A stretch of DNA of 64,000 bases from Flammeovirga pacifica (GCF_000807855.2 NZ_JRYR02000001.1:3451837-3515836), one strand, 5' to 3'. Counted from the stretch's first letter, positions 1 to 9,096 are shown. Notes: generated by a model from the letters alone, not told the origin. Made by a program: numbers and translations.

Positions 1-561
1 CTATTTAACGATTGGTCAGCTAGAGATATTCAAAAATGGGAATATGTTCCTTTAGGGCCTTTCTTAGGTAAAAACTTTGGCTCAACAGTTTCTCCTTGGG
101 TAGTGACATTAGAAGCATTAGCACCATTTAGAACTTCAGGACCAGAACAATCTCCTACTCCTTTATCTTATTTACAAACCTCAGGACCCAAAGCATTTGA
201 TATTCAATTAGAGGTTAGTTTACAAGCAGAAGGATTAGCTCCTCAAGTAATTTGTAACTCTAACTTTAAGTATTTGTATTGGAGTATGAGTCAGCAATTG
301 GCACATCAAACAGTGAATGGTTGTAATTTAAATATAGGAGATATGTGTGCTTCAGGTACAATATCAGGACCTACAAAAAATAGCTTTGGTTCTTTATTGG
401 AATTGACTTGGAACGGTACTGAACCGATTACCCTTTCTGATGGAACAGAAAGAACATTTTTAGAAGATAACGATACAGTTATTATGAAAGGATGGTGTGA
501 AAAAGATGGAGTAAGAATTGGTTTTGGAGAAGCAAAAGGAAAAATACTTCCATCTAAATAG
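1..561 (+). CDS. fahA: fumarylacetoacetase, C-terminal part (5' end outside window)
   Basis: The reading frame is open from base 1, so this is the 3' part of a longer gene; 186 residues are visible. Fumarylacetoacetase hydrolyses fumarylacetoacetate to fumarate and acetoacetate, the last step of tyrosine/homogentisate breakdown in the cytoplasm. The visible part opens with the family hallmark [19 protein letters not shown], followed by [22 protein letters not shown], and later has the [19 protein letters not shown] and [10 protein letters not shown] blocks of the FAH C-terminal beta-barrel. A GTG at 103 in the same frame would delete the conserved WSARD segment and is not a real start. The gene ends TAG at 559-561. 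Homogentisate-pathway partners, if clustered, lie upstream of the window. Identification is confident; only the missing N-terminus is unknown. Confidence 0.93.
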   Translation, partial: LFNDWSARDIQKWEYVPLGPFLGKNFGSTVSPWVVTLEALAPFRTSGPEQSPTPLSYLQTSGPKAFDIQLEVSLQAEGLAPQVICNSNFKYLYWSMSQQLAHQTVNGCNLNIGDMCASGTISGPTKNSFGSLLELTWNGTEPITLSDGTERTFLEDNDTVIMKGWCEKDGVRIGFGEAKGKILPSK

Positions 562-627
562 TACTATTTTTTATAAAAAATGTAATATTTTATCTATTTA
601 GTCAAATAAACACTTTGCACTTCAAAT

Positions 628-709
628 AATGATTTATTGTGGCATCAGTATTGGTTTAGAATTCATGAGTTTGGATTATTCCCCAATATTTGAACCACAA
701 TAAATCATT
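628..709. repeat. 15-bp perfect inverted repeat with 52-bp loop
   Basis: Arms 628-642 and 695-709 (core TGATTTATTGTGG / CCACAATAAATCA) are perfect complements separated by 52 bp. The right arm ends only 6 bases before the ATG of the lipoprotein gene at 716, so in RNA it would place a long stem-loop at the translation start. It could also be a bipartite protein-binding site. There is no U-tract directly after the right arm that would make it a convincing terminator of fahA, though TTTTTTAT follows. Confidence 0.55.
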
Positions 710-715
710 TTTTAT

Positions 716-1423
716 ATGTACTGTACAAAACAACTACTAATAATTACCGCACTTCTTTGTGCACATTTTTTTTCATGTTCATCCACTAAAGAAACTTCAA
801 ACCAGGATATTTCTTATGAAGAACTTCCAGAAGTTACTAAGAAAAAGGATACAAAGAAGAAAGAAATCAAAGAGAAAAAAAAGGAATATATTGATGTCCA
901 ATACATTCTTCGAGAAGGAACTGAAATTGTAGCTTCTCCTAATACACCAATAAGTACTGAAAAAGTAAAAACAGGAGATGTTATTACTCTAAAGTTAGAC
1001 AAGGCAATTACTAGGAATAGAAAAGTAATAGCCCCAAAAGGGACAACATTAAAAGGCAAGGTAGTTTTGTCTCAAAATCAAAAAAAACTAATAGGAAGAT
1101 CTAAATTACATTTAGAATTAACGGCTGTAGAATTAAAAGGAAATTCTTATGCTATATCTACCAATACAGTAAAGTTTGATGGTAAAAGTAATACAGGTAA
1201 AACTTTGGCAAAAGCAGGTGCTGGTGCAGCAGCCGGAGCAGGTGTAGGTGCATTAGCAGGAGAAGATAAAGGTAAATCTGCTGGAATTGGTGCAGCTGTG
1301 GGGGCTGCAGTAGGAACAGGAGCGGCTTTACTTCAAAAGAAAGATGCTATAGTAATAGAAGAAAGTATTCCTTTTTCTACTACATCAGAAACTAAGATAG
1401 TAGTACAAGTAACACCTTACTAG
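716..1423 (+). CDS. glycine-zipper lipoprotein, hypothetical
   Basis: 235-residue envelope protein of unknown function. The N-terminus is a lipoprotein-type signal with hydrophobic core LLIITALLCAHFFS and Cys21 as likely lipidation site, followed by Ser/Thr and a very lysine-rich, probably extended stretch (about residues 45-58). A beta-rich middle domain (about 62-160, containing ILREGTEIVASPNTPIST and APKGTTLKGKVV) looks like small domains often annotated as hypothetical in Bacteroidota and Acidobacteria. Residues about 167-205 form an Ala/Gly glycine-zipper segment (AGAGAAAGAGVGALAG ... GIGAAVGAAVGTGAALL) of the type that packs in membranes. It is a single-gene unit closed by the hairpin at 1461-1494. 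No catalytic motif is visible. Confidence 0.8.
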   Translation: MYCTKQLLIITALLCAHFFSCSSTKETSNQDISYEELPEVTKKKDTKKKEIKEKKKEYIDVQYILREGTEIVASPNTPISTEKVKTGDVITLKLDKAITRNRKVIAPKGTTLKGKVVLSQNQKKLIGRSKLHLELTAVELKGNSYAISTNTVKFDGKSNTGKTLAKAGAGAAAGAGVGALAGEDKGKSAGIGAAVGAAVGTGAALLQKKDAIVIEESIPFSTTSETKIVVQVTPY

Positions 1424-1460
1424 TAAAAAAACGAACTATCTTTTTGGGGAGAATTCAATT

Positions 1461-1494
1461 AACGTAGTCAATAAATTGGCTACGTTTTTTTTTT
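1461..1494 (+). terminator. Rho-independent terminator
   Basis: Stem AACGTAGTCAA / TTGGCTACGTT (1461-1471 and 1476-1486, one G-U pair) with a 4-base loop, followed by a run of ten T. Ends the glycine-zipper lipoprotein transcript. Confidence 0.9.
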
Positions 1495-1540
1495 GATCTG
1501 TTTTATAGATTATCAGAAATTTATAGTGCTCTATAGAAGT

Positions 1541-1578
1541 AAAAGGTTATTTCAAATTATTGAGATAACCTTTTATTA
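1541..1578. terminator. second hairpin in tandem, possible terminator
   Basis: Arms 1541-1553 and 1562-1574 (AAAAGGTTATTTC / GAGATAACCTTTT, one mismatch). The T-tract is short, so it may be a backup terminator or a leader hairpin of the next gene. Confidence 0.5.
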
Positions 1579-1646
1579 TTTTGTAATTCAACATAAAAGA
1601 AGTTTATTAAGTAGAATATCAGAAAAGGCTTTTTTTATTATCTCAT

Positions 1647-2888
1647 ATGCTTCCTTTATTTCGTTACTTTTTACTGCTTCATTTATTCACTATAAATAGC
1701 ATATACAGCTTTAATATTACCTCCCAACCTTCTTCATTTTGTATTTATGAAGCCGATGATGTGAGAGAAATTATTCTCATGGTCAATCATGAAGCTGGAC
1801 AATCTTATCATGCTATTTCTGGTATTGATCAAATAGGAGTATTAGGAAATGTAGTGAATGCCTCACCTACAGAAACAAGAATAGGTATTGATATAACCGA
1901 TGCTTTAACTGCTCGTGAACATCAAATAACTGTAGAAATGATAGACAATATGTCTAAAGTAACCTCAAGTACGGTGGAAGTAGACGTGTTTGATTTAATA
2001 GAAAGAACTTTAATTTTCAATCCCGATGAAGATTTAATTTATACTTGTAATCAACTCAATATCAATTTTAAAACTACAGGAGATATTGTTACTAAAGAAG
2101 TGGTGAGAATATACGTTAACGGTAATTTCTTTAGAGAGCAAGCTTTAACTATAGAAAATAATATAGGCACGCTTTCTAATCTTGTTATTGAAAGACCTTT
2201 AGAAGACTCTTTACATTTTGAAATGTTTTTAGAATCGTCTAGAAATTCATCTTGTTTAAAAAACATAACTATTGATGAAATTGATGTAGTACCACCTCAA
2301 CCCAAAGCTTTTATCTCTTCAAATTACTCGTCGTGGACAGAGGAATATGGACATTTGATATTCTATGCAGATAGTTCGATCAATACTGCTCAACACAATT
2401 GGCAAGTATTTGAGGACAATCAAATTATTGATGAGTTTACTTTAGATAGTGATGAAGATTTTGAATATACCTTTTTAACCTCAAATTATAATAAGGCAAA
2501 CACGTCTTCATTCAAAGATTATTCTGTCGTTCTTTCGGCTACAGATGCAAGTGGCGGTCAAGTTTGTGATGATGGAAAAGATACTCTTCAACTTATCAAG
2601 GTAGATTACTTCCCCAGAATAAAAGTACCTACAGCAGTGTCATTAAATCCGTCTGCTTTCGAGGATGGTCACTTTAAAATAAAAATAAGAGATAAAATTA
2701 CTTTTCAGGATTTTAAAGTAGAGGTGTATTCAGAAAGTCAGAGTCGAGTTTTTTCATCAGAAGATCCAATGTTTGTTTTTGGTGATGATGAAAACCTTAC
2801 AGATCAGTTTTACACGGCTATTTTTTCTATTGTTTATACCGACGGTTTTTCCGAAAGTTTTAAATCCACATTTATAGTTACTCCTTAA
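1647..2888 (+). CDS. secreted surface protein, probable T9SS type-B cargo coupled to PorP/SprF
   Basis: 413 residues with an N-terminal signal peptide (FRYFLLLHLFTINSIYSF, about residues 5-22) and several beta-sandwich-like segments; no enzyme motif is seen. The last ~85 residues (from KVPTAVSLNPSAF to SFKSTFIVTP) have the layout of the type-B gliding-motility C-terminal domain: an I/VPxAxxxN opening, a central hydrophobic strand (DFKVEVYSES) and a closing aromatic strand pair (FYTAIFSIVYTDG). The match is divergent, lacking the usual FxPNGDG. Type-B cargo is typically encoded next to its own PorP/SprF protein, and here the stop overlaps the ATG of such a gene by one base (TAATG), so the two are translationally coupled. 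Role inferred: cell-surface adhesin or gliding-related cargo. The start ATG was chosen because it precedes the signal peptide directly. Confidence 0.78.
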   Translation: MLPLFRYFLLLHLFTINSIYSFNITSQPSSFCIYEADDVREIILMVNHEAGQSYHAISGIDQIGVLGNVVNASPTETRIGIDITDALTAREHQITVEMIDNMSKVTSSTVEVDVFDLIERTLIFNPDEDLIYTCNQLNINFKTTGDIVTKEVVRIYVNGNFFREQALTIENNIGTLSNLVIERPLEDSLHFEMFLESSRNSSCLKNITIDEIDVVPPQPKAFISSNYSSWTEEYGHLIFYADSSINTAQHNWQVFEDNQIIDEFTLDSDEDFEYTFLTSNYNKANTSSFKDYSVVLSATDASGGQVCDDGKDTLQLIKVDYFPRIKVPTAVSLNPSAFEDGHFKIKIRDKITFQDFKVEVYSESQSRVFSSEDPMFVFGDDENLTDQFYTAIFSIVYTDGFSESFKSTFIVTP

Positions 2889-3934
2889 TGAAGTATTTAT
2901 TTATCATCATATTACTATGTGGTTTTAGAGGAGTATTCGCACAAGATGTTCCTTCAGGGCAACCTTTTTGGCTTAATTCAGCTCAAAACCCTGCCTTATT
3001 AGGCACATCAGTCAATAAATTCAAAAGTGCTATTCGATATGCATCGTCCAATCAGGATTACAGCTATTTTAATGCAGGAGCAGAATTAGGTCTTTTACCT
3101 CAAGAAGGAGTAAATACTTTTGGAATAGGATTAAACTACCAGCAAATTAAATACCCTATATTCTCGGAAACAGCGAATGCAAGCCTAATCAATTACCAGA
3201 ATATTATTATTCCTTTTTCTTATGTGATCAGAAACCTTGACAAAGGATTTTCTATGGGATTATCTCTTGGGTATGAACAATATAGTCTGGGTGATGATGT
3301 TGGAGTTTATTATAGTCAATTAGATCCTAATTCGAACAACACCTCTTCTTCCCCATCTTATAGTTTAGATAGTAGAACAGAAGGCACAATTGATGTTGGA
3401 GTAGGCTTAAGTTATTTTACTCATGAGCATTTTATGCTTAGTATATCAGCCAAGCATTTACAGCATTTGATAAAATCAGAAGGGAATCAGAGTTTGTTTC
3501 AACAGCATTATCCTTTAATAGAAGGATTTGGACAGTATATATTTAGTAATCCTATTAAAACTACAGCATTGATAACTACGGCAGGGTATGTCTGGAATAA
3601 GAATAGTCAAAGAGGTTATCTGTCTGTAGAATATCAATTATCTGTAATGAAGTTTGGAGTAGGCTATACTCCTTTTTATCAAGATGAGAAAATAGATCAT
3701 TTCGGATTTGTTTCTAGCTCTGTAGCGATACCATTTGGAGAAAAAGCATCTATAAATAAACGAGGTCGTATTATTAAATCATCGGATAATATCACTTTAA
3801 ATGTATTGTACTACCCTACTGTAGATAAAGCTACCTCTATTTATCCCACCTTAGAATTCACATTAGGCATCAATTTATCAAAAAGTAGTTATAAGAATCG
3901 ATTAAGTAAATACACTACCCTACCCAGGGATTAA
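2888..3934 (+). CDS. PorP/SprF family type IX secretion outer-membrane protein
   Basis: 348 residues with signal peptide MKYLFIIILLCGFRGVFAQ. The mature protein begins with the typical PorP/SprF pattern (FWLNSAQNPALLGTSVNKFKSAIRYA) and continues as alternating beta-strands of an outer-membrane barrel (GFSMGLSLGYEQYSLG, TEGTIDVGVGLSYFT, FMLSISAKHLQHL, GYLSVEYQLSVMKFGVGY). Family knowledge: these proteins sit in the outer membrane and attach type-B CTD cargo to the T9SS or the surface, each usually serving the cargo encoded beside it. The start overlaps the stop of the upstream secreted protein by one base, strongly suggesting they act as a pair. Length fits the family (about 300-350). No core T9SS genes (porK, L, M, N) are in this window, so this is an accessory copy rather than the core-locus one. 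Confidence 0.88.
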   Translation: MKYLFIIILLCGFRGVFAQDVPSGQPFWLNSAQNPALLGTSVNKFKSAIRYASSNQDYSYFNAGAELGLLPQEGVNTFGIGLNYQQIKYPIFSETANASLINYQNIIIPFSYVIRNLDKGFSMGLSLGYEQYSLGDDVGVYYSQLDPNSNNTSSSPSYSLDSRTEGTIDVGVGLSYFTHEHFMLSISAKHLQHLIKSEGNQSLFQQHYPLIEGFGQYIFSNPIKTTALITTAGYVWNKNSQRGYLSVEYQLSVMKFGVGYTPFYQDEKIDHFGFVSSSVAIPFGEKASINKRGRIIKSSDNITLNVLYYPTVDKATSIYPTLEFTLGINLSKSSYKNRLSKYTTLPRD

Positions 3935-4239
3935 AGCTAAATTAATAATGAATTAATATTTTGGTAATATTGTAAATAATAGAATATTATACTGTTTGTG
4001 TAATTACATTTGATATAATCATCTACAAAATATCTTAGTTAACATTTTTTATTTTAAATTATTTAAGACGATTCTTAATTTCTGTGTTAATCAATGTGAA
4101 TTATAGACTACTTACTGTTAAGTTGATCAAAACGATTGTCATCCTCAACATATATCGCCTACATTAGAAATTACAAAGAGGCCTCTTTTCAATAAATCTG
4201 TTCACTAAAGATATAAGATCATATATCTTTCAAAATCAA
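3935..4239. other. gene-free stretch, 305 bp
   Basis: Very AT-rich. No ORF, tRNA-like structure or strong terminator hairpin seen. It presumably contains the promoter of the TonB-like gene, but no confident -33/-7 pair could be assigned. Confidence 0.5.
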
Positions 4240-5058
4240 ATGATTATGATTGAAATTTTAAAGACTATCGGACTTGAAGGTGTATTAATCATCTTTGTAG
4301 TTACACTAATAGGATTGGTTCAGACTTTCAGAATCATTATCCGTAAGAGAGAAGAAACTCCGCCAGAAGATAGGCAGGATTTACAAAAAAAGTATGACTC
4401 CGTTAACTTGAACAAATTCACTAACTTTTTTCGATTGATAGGTATTTCAATAACAATGGTAACTGTATTTGCTGCTTTTGAGACACCTACTCCTAACACA
4501 GTCATTATGACTTTGGAGAATTATAAAAGTATTGATGAATCTGAATATGATAGCATTATAGCTATTGATATTATTAAACCGCTTCCTAAACCTGTTCCTA
4601 AGTTTATTCCAGAGAATATAGAAGTGGTTGAAGAAGATGATATTCCTGACGTAGAATTTGATATACCAGAGTTTGTTGAAGGAGAAGCGATAGAAGTGGT
4701 TGAAGATGATTATACTGCTGAATCTGATGAAAAAGTGGAGGAAGAAATTTTAGATATTGTTCAAAAAACTGCAGAATTTCCAGGTGGTTTAGGTAAGTTT
4801 TATAAGTTTCTTGGTAAAAATATCAAGTATCCAAGACAAGCACAAAGAATGAATGTAACTGGTAAAGTATATGTTCAATTTGTGATAGGTAAAGATGGAT
4901 CTATTACGGATATGAAAGTGGTAAAAGGTTTAGGTGCAGGCTTAGATGAAGAAGCACTTAGAGTATTAAAACTTTCTCCGAAATGGTCTCCTGCCGAACA
5001 ACGTGGAAGAATTGTTCGCCAAAGAATGGTTATTCCAATTTCATTTAAATTAAATTAA
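4240..5058 (+). CDS. energy transducer TonB family protein with two N-terminal membrane segments
   Basis: 272 residues. Residues about 14-33 (GVLIIFVVTLIGLVQTFRII) form one membrane helix and about 65-80 (RLIGISITMVTVFAAF) a second, with a basic, charged loop between. An acidic/proline-rich periplasmic linker follows (PLPKPVPKFIPENIEVVEEDD...), and residues about 178-272 form the TonB C-terminal domain (FPGGLGKFYKFLGKNIKYPRQAQ, GKVYVQFVIGKDGSI, VLKLSPKWSPAEQRGR, MVIPISFKL). TonB proteins carry proton-motive energy from ExbB/ExbD to outer-membrane receptors. The extra first helix is unusual for classical TonB, which has one. No exbB/exbD lies nearby. ATG 4240 was taken; ATG 4246 is equally possible. 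Monocistronic, ended by the hairpin at 5106-5141. Confidence 0.85.
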   Translation: MIMIEILKTIGLEGVLIIFVVTLIGLVQTFRIIIRKREETPPEDRQDLQKKYDSVNLNKFTNFFRLIGISITMVTVFAAFETPTPNTVIMTLENYKSIDESEYDSIIAIDIIKPLPKPVPKFIPENIEVVEEDDIPDVEFDIPEFVEGEAIEVVEDDYTAESDEKVEEEILDIVQKTAEFPGGLGKFYKFLGKNIKYPRQAQRMNVTGKVYVQFVIGKDGSITDMKVVKGLGAGLDEEALRVLKLSPKWSPAEQRGRIVRQRMVIPISFKLN

Positions 5059-5105
5059 ACAATAGCCTATGCAGTAAAAAAACATTTTGTTTAAGACTAT
5101 CATTT

Positions 5106-5141
5106 AAGAGGTTATCTCATTATTATATGAGGTAACCTCTT
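5106..5141. terminator. bidirectional terminator between convergent genes
   Basis: Arms 5106-5120 and 5127-5141 (AAGAGGTTATCTCAT / ATGAGGTAACCTCTT) flank a 6-base loop, with a T-rich tail to the right. It lies between the TonB-like gene (+) and the C45-like hydrolase (-). Confidence 0.85.
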
Positions 5142-5148
5142 ATTTTTA

Positions 5149-6789
5149 TTAATTTCTTAGCGCATATAATTTTTCTTCAATTTCCTGCTTAAGATGAATC
5201 GAACTAACTTCTTTACTTAAGGCTATACGATAATTAATTGCAGCCATATCCCAATCTCTCAGCTTCCTGTAGTAATCTCCTAAATGTTCATAGGTTTGGT
5301 AAGATTCTGGATTCAAACGTTTAAAATGCATTAACTCTTTGTCTTTAAAAGGAGGATCTTTTGGAGACCAATTAGTGATTAATTCTACAAACGATTTATA
5401 AGAGTTATAATTTCTATATTCTTGTGAGTAAATAAAATCAGCTTCAGGTAAAGTAAATTCTTTGCTAGCAAGTGATGTTTTAGGAGGATAATTTTGAGTG
5501 TTTGAAAACACCGAATCGAGGTTATAACAATAATATTTTCCCAATTGACGATGATGTGTAGATACCCACATCTGCCTAGTTTTTGGTTTAAAAATAACGG
5601 AGTGATGTAAATTTAAAGCATTGACCGATTTATGATTTCCAAAACCGATTGTGGTATTTTCAAAACCTTTTGTATCTCTTAAAACATTAGCCATTGCATG
5701 AACATCAAACGATTGCTGATTGTCGATAAGTTCTCTTAAGCGAATAGATTTGTAATAGGTAGCATGATCTAAATTGTATAAATGAGTTTCATTTAATTTT
5801 TTACTTTGAAGGTGATTTGTGGCTACTAATGCTTCTTGATCTATATGAATAGAATCGATTCCATCGGGTGTTTTTTCGATGATAATTGCGGTTGTATCAA
5901 AAGCTGATGCAACTAAAAAACTTTCTCTAACATAACTATCTTTAGTTAAAGCAATATTGTATGCCTCATCGACAGTCATAGCATATTGTAATATTTCCCT
6001 GCCGATAATCGATACGGGGTAAGTGGCTTTTGTAGGCTGATCAGATTTTATAGGATGAGTAGCTACTGTTAATCCCATTTCATTCATACCTGTAACAGTT
6101 CCTATAAAACCACCCCAAGTTAAAGAGGCAAACTTAAACCCACTTTCAGGATATACAAAGTGAATGATCTTGTCTCTTTGAAATTCATCGTTTAAGTCAT
6201 ATTCAAAGTTTCTTCCTATTAATATGCCTTGGTTATTGGTTTTACTTTTTCCAATAGCAAAAGAAACAGAACTATTAATCTCTACTTTATCAAAACTTCT
6301 TTCTAAATCATATAACCCATGGTAGTTTAATACTCTTTGATAATCATCACCGAAAACATCAAATTCTTTTTTTGTATGCTGAGAAAGGCCGTAAATTTCT
6401 TCTAGGTACTCTGGTAAAATCCTATTATCAAGATGTCGATGAAATAGTGAATTAAATAATCTTACCCCAAAGTGAGATTGGATTGGTGAATTTTCTATCA
6501 CTTTAGAAATAAAAGCATCTTCATGTTTATGTAAAATATCTTTAGTTAATATTCCAGTAGCATATCCAATTTCAAAAGGGCTTCCTTCTGTATATAATTC
6601 CCAAAGTCCATCCTTTTGTACATTGATGAAATTTTTATGATACACTAACCTTCCTTCCCCTAGAGAATCTAATTGATGATGAACAATACTTAAATCATCA
6701 ATTTTAGGTTTGGGAATAAATAACCAAGATTGAGTCCACGTGATAAGAAGGGCAAATAATAAAAGAGTAGCAATGATGAGTTTTCGCAT
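5149..6789 (-). CDS. C45-type autoproteolytic acyltransferase/hydrolase (Ntn fold) with C-terminal TPR
   Basis: 546 residues. The N-terminal signal/membrane anchor (about 4-20, LIIATLLLFALLITWTQSW) is followed by the acyl-CoA:6-aminopenicillanate acyltransferase (peptidase C45) pattern: a pro-part (GSPFEIGYATGILTKD, YLEEIYGLSQ, VLNYHGLYDLE), the NSSVSFAIG segment where the Ntn nucleophile sits, and the core blocks GILIGRNFEYD, GFIGTVTGMNEMGLTVATHP and ALVATNHLQSKKL. In most members the nucleophile is Cys exposed by self-cleavage; here the aligned position appears to be Ser174, as no Cys occurs in this segment. The last ~60 residues (ESYQTYEHLGDYYRKLRDWDMAAINYRIAL) look like a TPR unit. Substrate unknown; family members act on amides such as bile-salt- or penicillin-like compounds and N-acyl amino acids. 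Single-gene unit. Confidence 0.8.
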   Translation of the reverse strand: MRKLIIATLLLFALLITWTQSWLFIPKPKIDDLSIVHHQLDSLGEGRLVYHKNFINVQKDGLWELYTEGSPFEIGYATGILTKDILHKHEDAFISKVIENSPIQSHFGVRLFNSLFHRHLDNRILPEYLEEIYGLSQHTKKEFDVFGDDYQRVLNYHGLYDLERSFDKVEINSSVSFAIGKSKTNNQGILIGRNFEYDLNDEFQRDKIIHFVYPESGFKFASLTWGGFIGTVTGMNEMGLTVATHPIKSDQPTKATYPVSIIGREILQYAMTVDEAYNIALTKDSYVRESFLVASAFDTTAIIIEKTPDGIDSIHIDQEALVATNHLQSKKLNETHLYNLDHATYYKSIRLRELIDNQQSFDVHAMANVLRDTKGFENTTIGFGNHKSVNALNLHHSVIFKPKTRQMWVSTHHRQLGKYYCYNLDSVFSNTQNYPPKTSLASKEFTLPEADFIYSQEYRNYNSYKSFVELITNWSPKDPPFKDKELMHFKRLNPESYQTYEHLGDYYRKLRDWDMAAINYRIALSKEVSSIHLKQEIEEKLYALRN

Positions 6790-7109
6790 CGTATGTTTTT
6801 AGGTTTAAGTTGCTTTACAAAAGAATCAATAATAAAATGAATACAAATTCCGATTGTTACAATATTTATATATAGTTAGAATTGCTTTTATTTTACTAAA
6901 AACTAAAGATTGAATAGAAAAAAAAGGATTTTCATTACATCTGTTTTATTGTATAATATGATTGTTATTATATAAATATTCTAATATTAAACCCATTTAT
7001 TACCTCAAAAAATCAATATTTACATATTACTTTACATAGGTATCATTTTATAGATTGAATTAATTTATCTGATCAATGGTTATAGAATTGATTACAAAAA
7101 TTACAAGCT
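6790..7109. other. gene-free divergent promoter region, 320 bp
   Basis: Lies between the divergently transcribed C45-like gene and the first LruC gene, so promoters for both should be here. AT-rich, no ORF, no clear hairpin. A TACATAGGTA-like string near 7032 recurs upstream of the third LruC gene (near 11692); this may be chance. Confidence 0.4.
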
Positions 7110-9086
7110 ATGAATAAATACTACCTCTTTATTTTATCTATATTTCTTTTTTCATCTTGCGTCAAAGATTTAAATGAGAATTTAAAATCCGATTCTAAAA
7201 ATTTAGATGAGAGTTTTACATCATTACCGATTCCAAACGATTTTGACTTTTCAACTACTAAAAGAATTCATCTAAAAATAAGTTCAAGTAACTTTTCAAT
7301 CAATAGTAATTATACATATTATTTTATTGACAACTCAAACAATAAAGTAAATATCGGTAAAGGATTTTCTTCATCAGGAAATCTGTTAGAGGTATTTTTC
7401 TCTATCCCTAATTATGTAAAAAAGGTTTACATCCAAAAAGACGCGGCAGAGTTACAATGGTTAATAACCGCAGCGGTAAATTCAGAATACATGTTTGTCG
7501 AGTTTAACGAGTCTACCCCATTGGTAAAAACTTTCCAACGAACAGTAGCCAATAATAATTCAAGAACATCTACAGGTACATGTGAAGATTATCTTGTTGC
7601 TACTAACGGTAAAGGTAAATCGTTTACAATACACCAAGAAGATAATTTTTCTATTACTAATTATGCTGATATAGAAGCTAAATCTTGGGCTATGGCTTAT
7701 GACCAAGAAACAAGTACTATGTATTATGATGTTAAAGGTAAACTTTACAAAAGAACACTTGGTACTTCTACTTCCACTTTAATCACAAACATTTCAACCA
7801 GTTTTTCTGGTTTGAATGACGGTTACCCAAGAATGACATTCAAAGATGGTAAGCTTTATATTGGGGGGAATGGTGATTATGCAATATTAGATGCTGCCAC
7901 AGGATCAACTTTAAAAAATATCACAGTTACCAACTTTCCTAGAAGTAAAAATGGAGGTGGAGATTTAGTTTTTGATTCAGATGGTAATTTATTTCAAGCT
8001 TGTAGTGGTGGTTTGTATCAATTAGAAATGAATGCAGATACTACCGTTTTTAATGCAATTCGTTTAAGTGCAGACGATTTTCCATATTACCTAACTGGTA
8101 TAGCAATTGATCGTTTCGATTATATCTATGCTTCTACAAATGAATCCAATTCTAAGATTATTAAAATGGATAAACAAGATGGGTCATTTGCCATTGTGGA
8201 CACACTAGACAGAACATGTAATGACTTAGCTGCATTTGTCTGTTCGGATGAAGACTTTGCAGGACAAGATTCTGATGGTGATGGTGTAAATGATGGTTTT
8301 GACGAATATCCTAATGATCCTGATCTTGCATTTAATAATTATAATCCTGGTAGTAATGGTTTTGGATCATACGCTTTTGAAGATTTATACCCAGAAATTG
8401 GTGATTACGATTTTAATGATGTGATAGTACATTACAGACATAATTATATCACTAATGCAAATAATTTGGTAGTCAAAATAGAGTCAAAATATATTGCCAA
8501 ATCAGTAGATGCAGATTATAACTCAGGATTTGGAATAGCATTACCAATGTCACTTGATTCGATTAGTAGTGTTACTGGTTCAACTCTAACTACAGGAAAT
8601 GTAGCTCTAAATGGGAAAGGAACAGAGTCAGGTGTTTCAGCAGCTAATCCTGTTGTTATAGTATTTGATAATCAGAATGCAATAGTTAGCGGAGGTGAAA
8701 TAAAATCAAGTGATGAAATGGATATGGTCATTAACTTTACAAATCCTATCACTACACAACTATTAAATTTTGAAGAATTTAATCCATTTATTTTTGTCAA
8801 TACTAGAGATAGAGAAGTTCACTTAAGTGGGAAACAGCCTACTTCTAAGTTTAATTCAGAACTCTTTACTAATGGCTCCGATGTAGGTTCTTTTAAAACC
8901 TCAACCAACCACCCTTGGGCACTAAGTATTGGACACACCTTCCATCCACCAAAAGAAGGGGTAGATATCACTCAAGCCTATAGTAATATTAGTGCTTTTG
9001 CTACCTCTGGAGGTACATCAAATGCAGATTGGTACACCGATGATGAAGGTAATAGAAATTTAGAATTTATACTTTTAGATAATTAA
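7110..9086 (+). CDS. LruC-domain lipoprotein, copy 1 of 3
   Basis: 658 residues. Lipoprotein signal MNKYYLFILSIFLFSSC with Cys17 as lipidation site. Order: a beta-sandwich N-domain (about 40-140: FSTTKRIHLKISSSNF, VYIQKDAAELQWL), a propeller-like middle (about 150-385: YLVATNGKGKSFTIHQEDNFS, MYYDVKGKLYKRTLG, GYPRMTFKDGKLYIGG, YYLTGIAIDRFDYIYAST), a calcium-binding thrombospondin-3-like motif DSDGDGVNDGFDEYPNDP (about 387-404), then the LruC domain (about 415-655: YAFEDLYPEIGDYDFNDVIVHYR, VHLSGKQPTSKFN, HPWALSIGHTFHPP). LruC domains are named from a Leptospira outer-membrane lipoprotein; biochemical function is unknown. Two paralogues follow directly in the same direction, each with its own leader and terminator, implying tandem duplication. 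Likely displayed on the outer membrane (inference). Confidence 0.88.
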   Translation: MNKYYLFILSIFLFSSCVKDLNENLKSDSKNLDESFTSLPIPNDFDFSTTKRIHLKISSSNFSINSNYTYYFIDNSNNKVNIGKGFSSSGNLLEVFFSIPNYVKKVYIQKDAAELQWLITAAVNSEYMFVEFNESTPLVKTFQRTVANNNSRTSTGTCEDYLVATNGKGKSFTIHQEDNFSITNYADIEAKSWAMAYDQETSTMYYDVKGKLYKRTLGTSTSTLITNISTSFSGLNDGYPRMTFKDGKLYIGGNGDYAILDAATGSTLKNITVTNFPRSKNGGGDLVFDSDGNLFQACSGGLYQLEMNADTTVFNAIRLSADDFPYYLTGIAIDRFDYIYASTNESNSKIIKMDKQDGSFAIVDTLDRTCNDLAAFVCSDEDFAGQDSDGDGVNDGFDEYPNDPDLAFNNYNPGSNGFGSYAFEDLYPEIGDYDFNDVIVHYRHNYITNANNLVVKIESKYIAKSVDADYNSGFGIALPMSLDSISSVTGSTLTTGNVALNGKGTESGVSAANPVVIVFDNQNAIVSGGEIKSSDEMDMVINFTNPITTQLLNFEEFNPFIFVNTRDREVHLSGKQPTSKFNSELFTNGSDVGSFKTSTNHPWALSIGHTFHPPKEGVDITQAYSNISAFATSGGTSNADWYTDDEGNRNLEFILLDN

Positions 9087-9096
9087 TACACTCCAT

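Noticed and set aside
1493-1699. A 68-residue plus-strand ORF before the 413-residue protein gene
   Set aside because: It runs through the terminator and hairpin sequences, has no signal or family features, and overlaps the true start at 1647.
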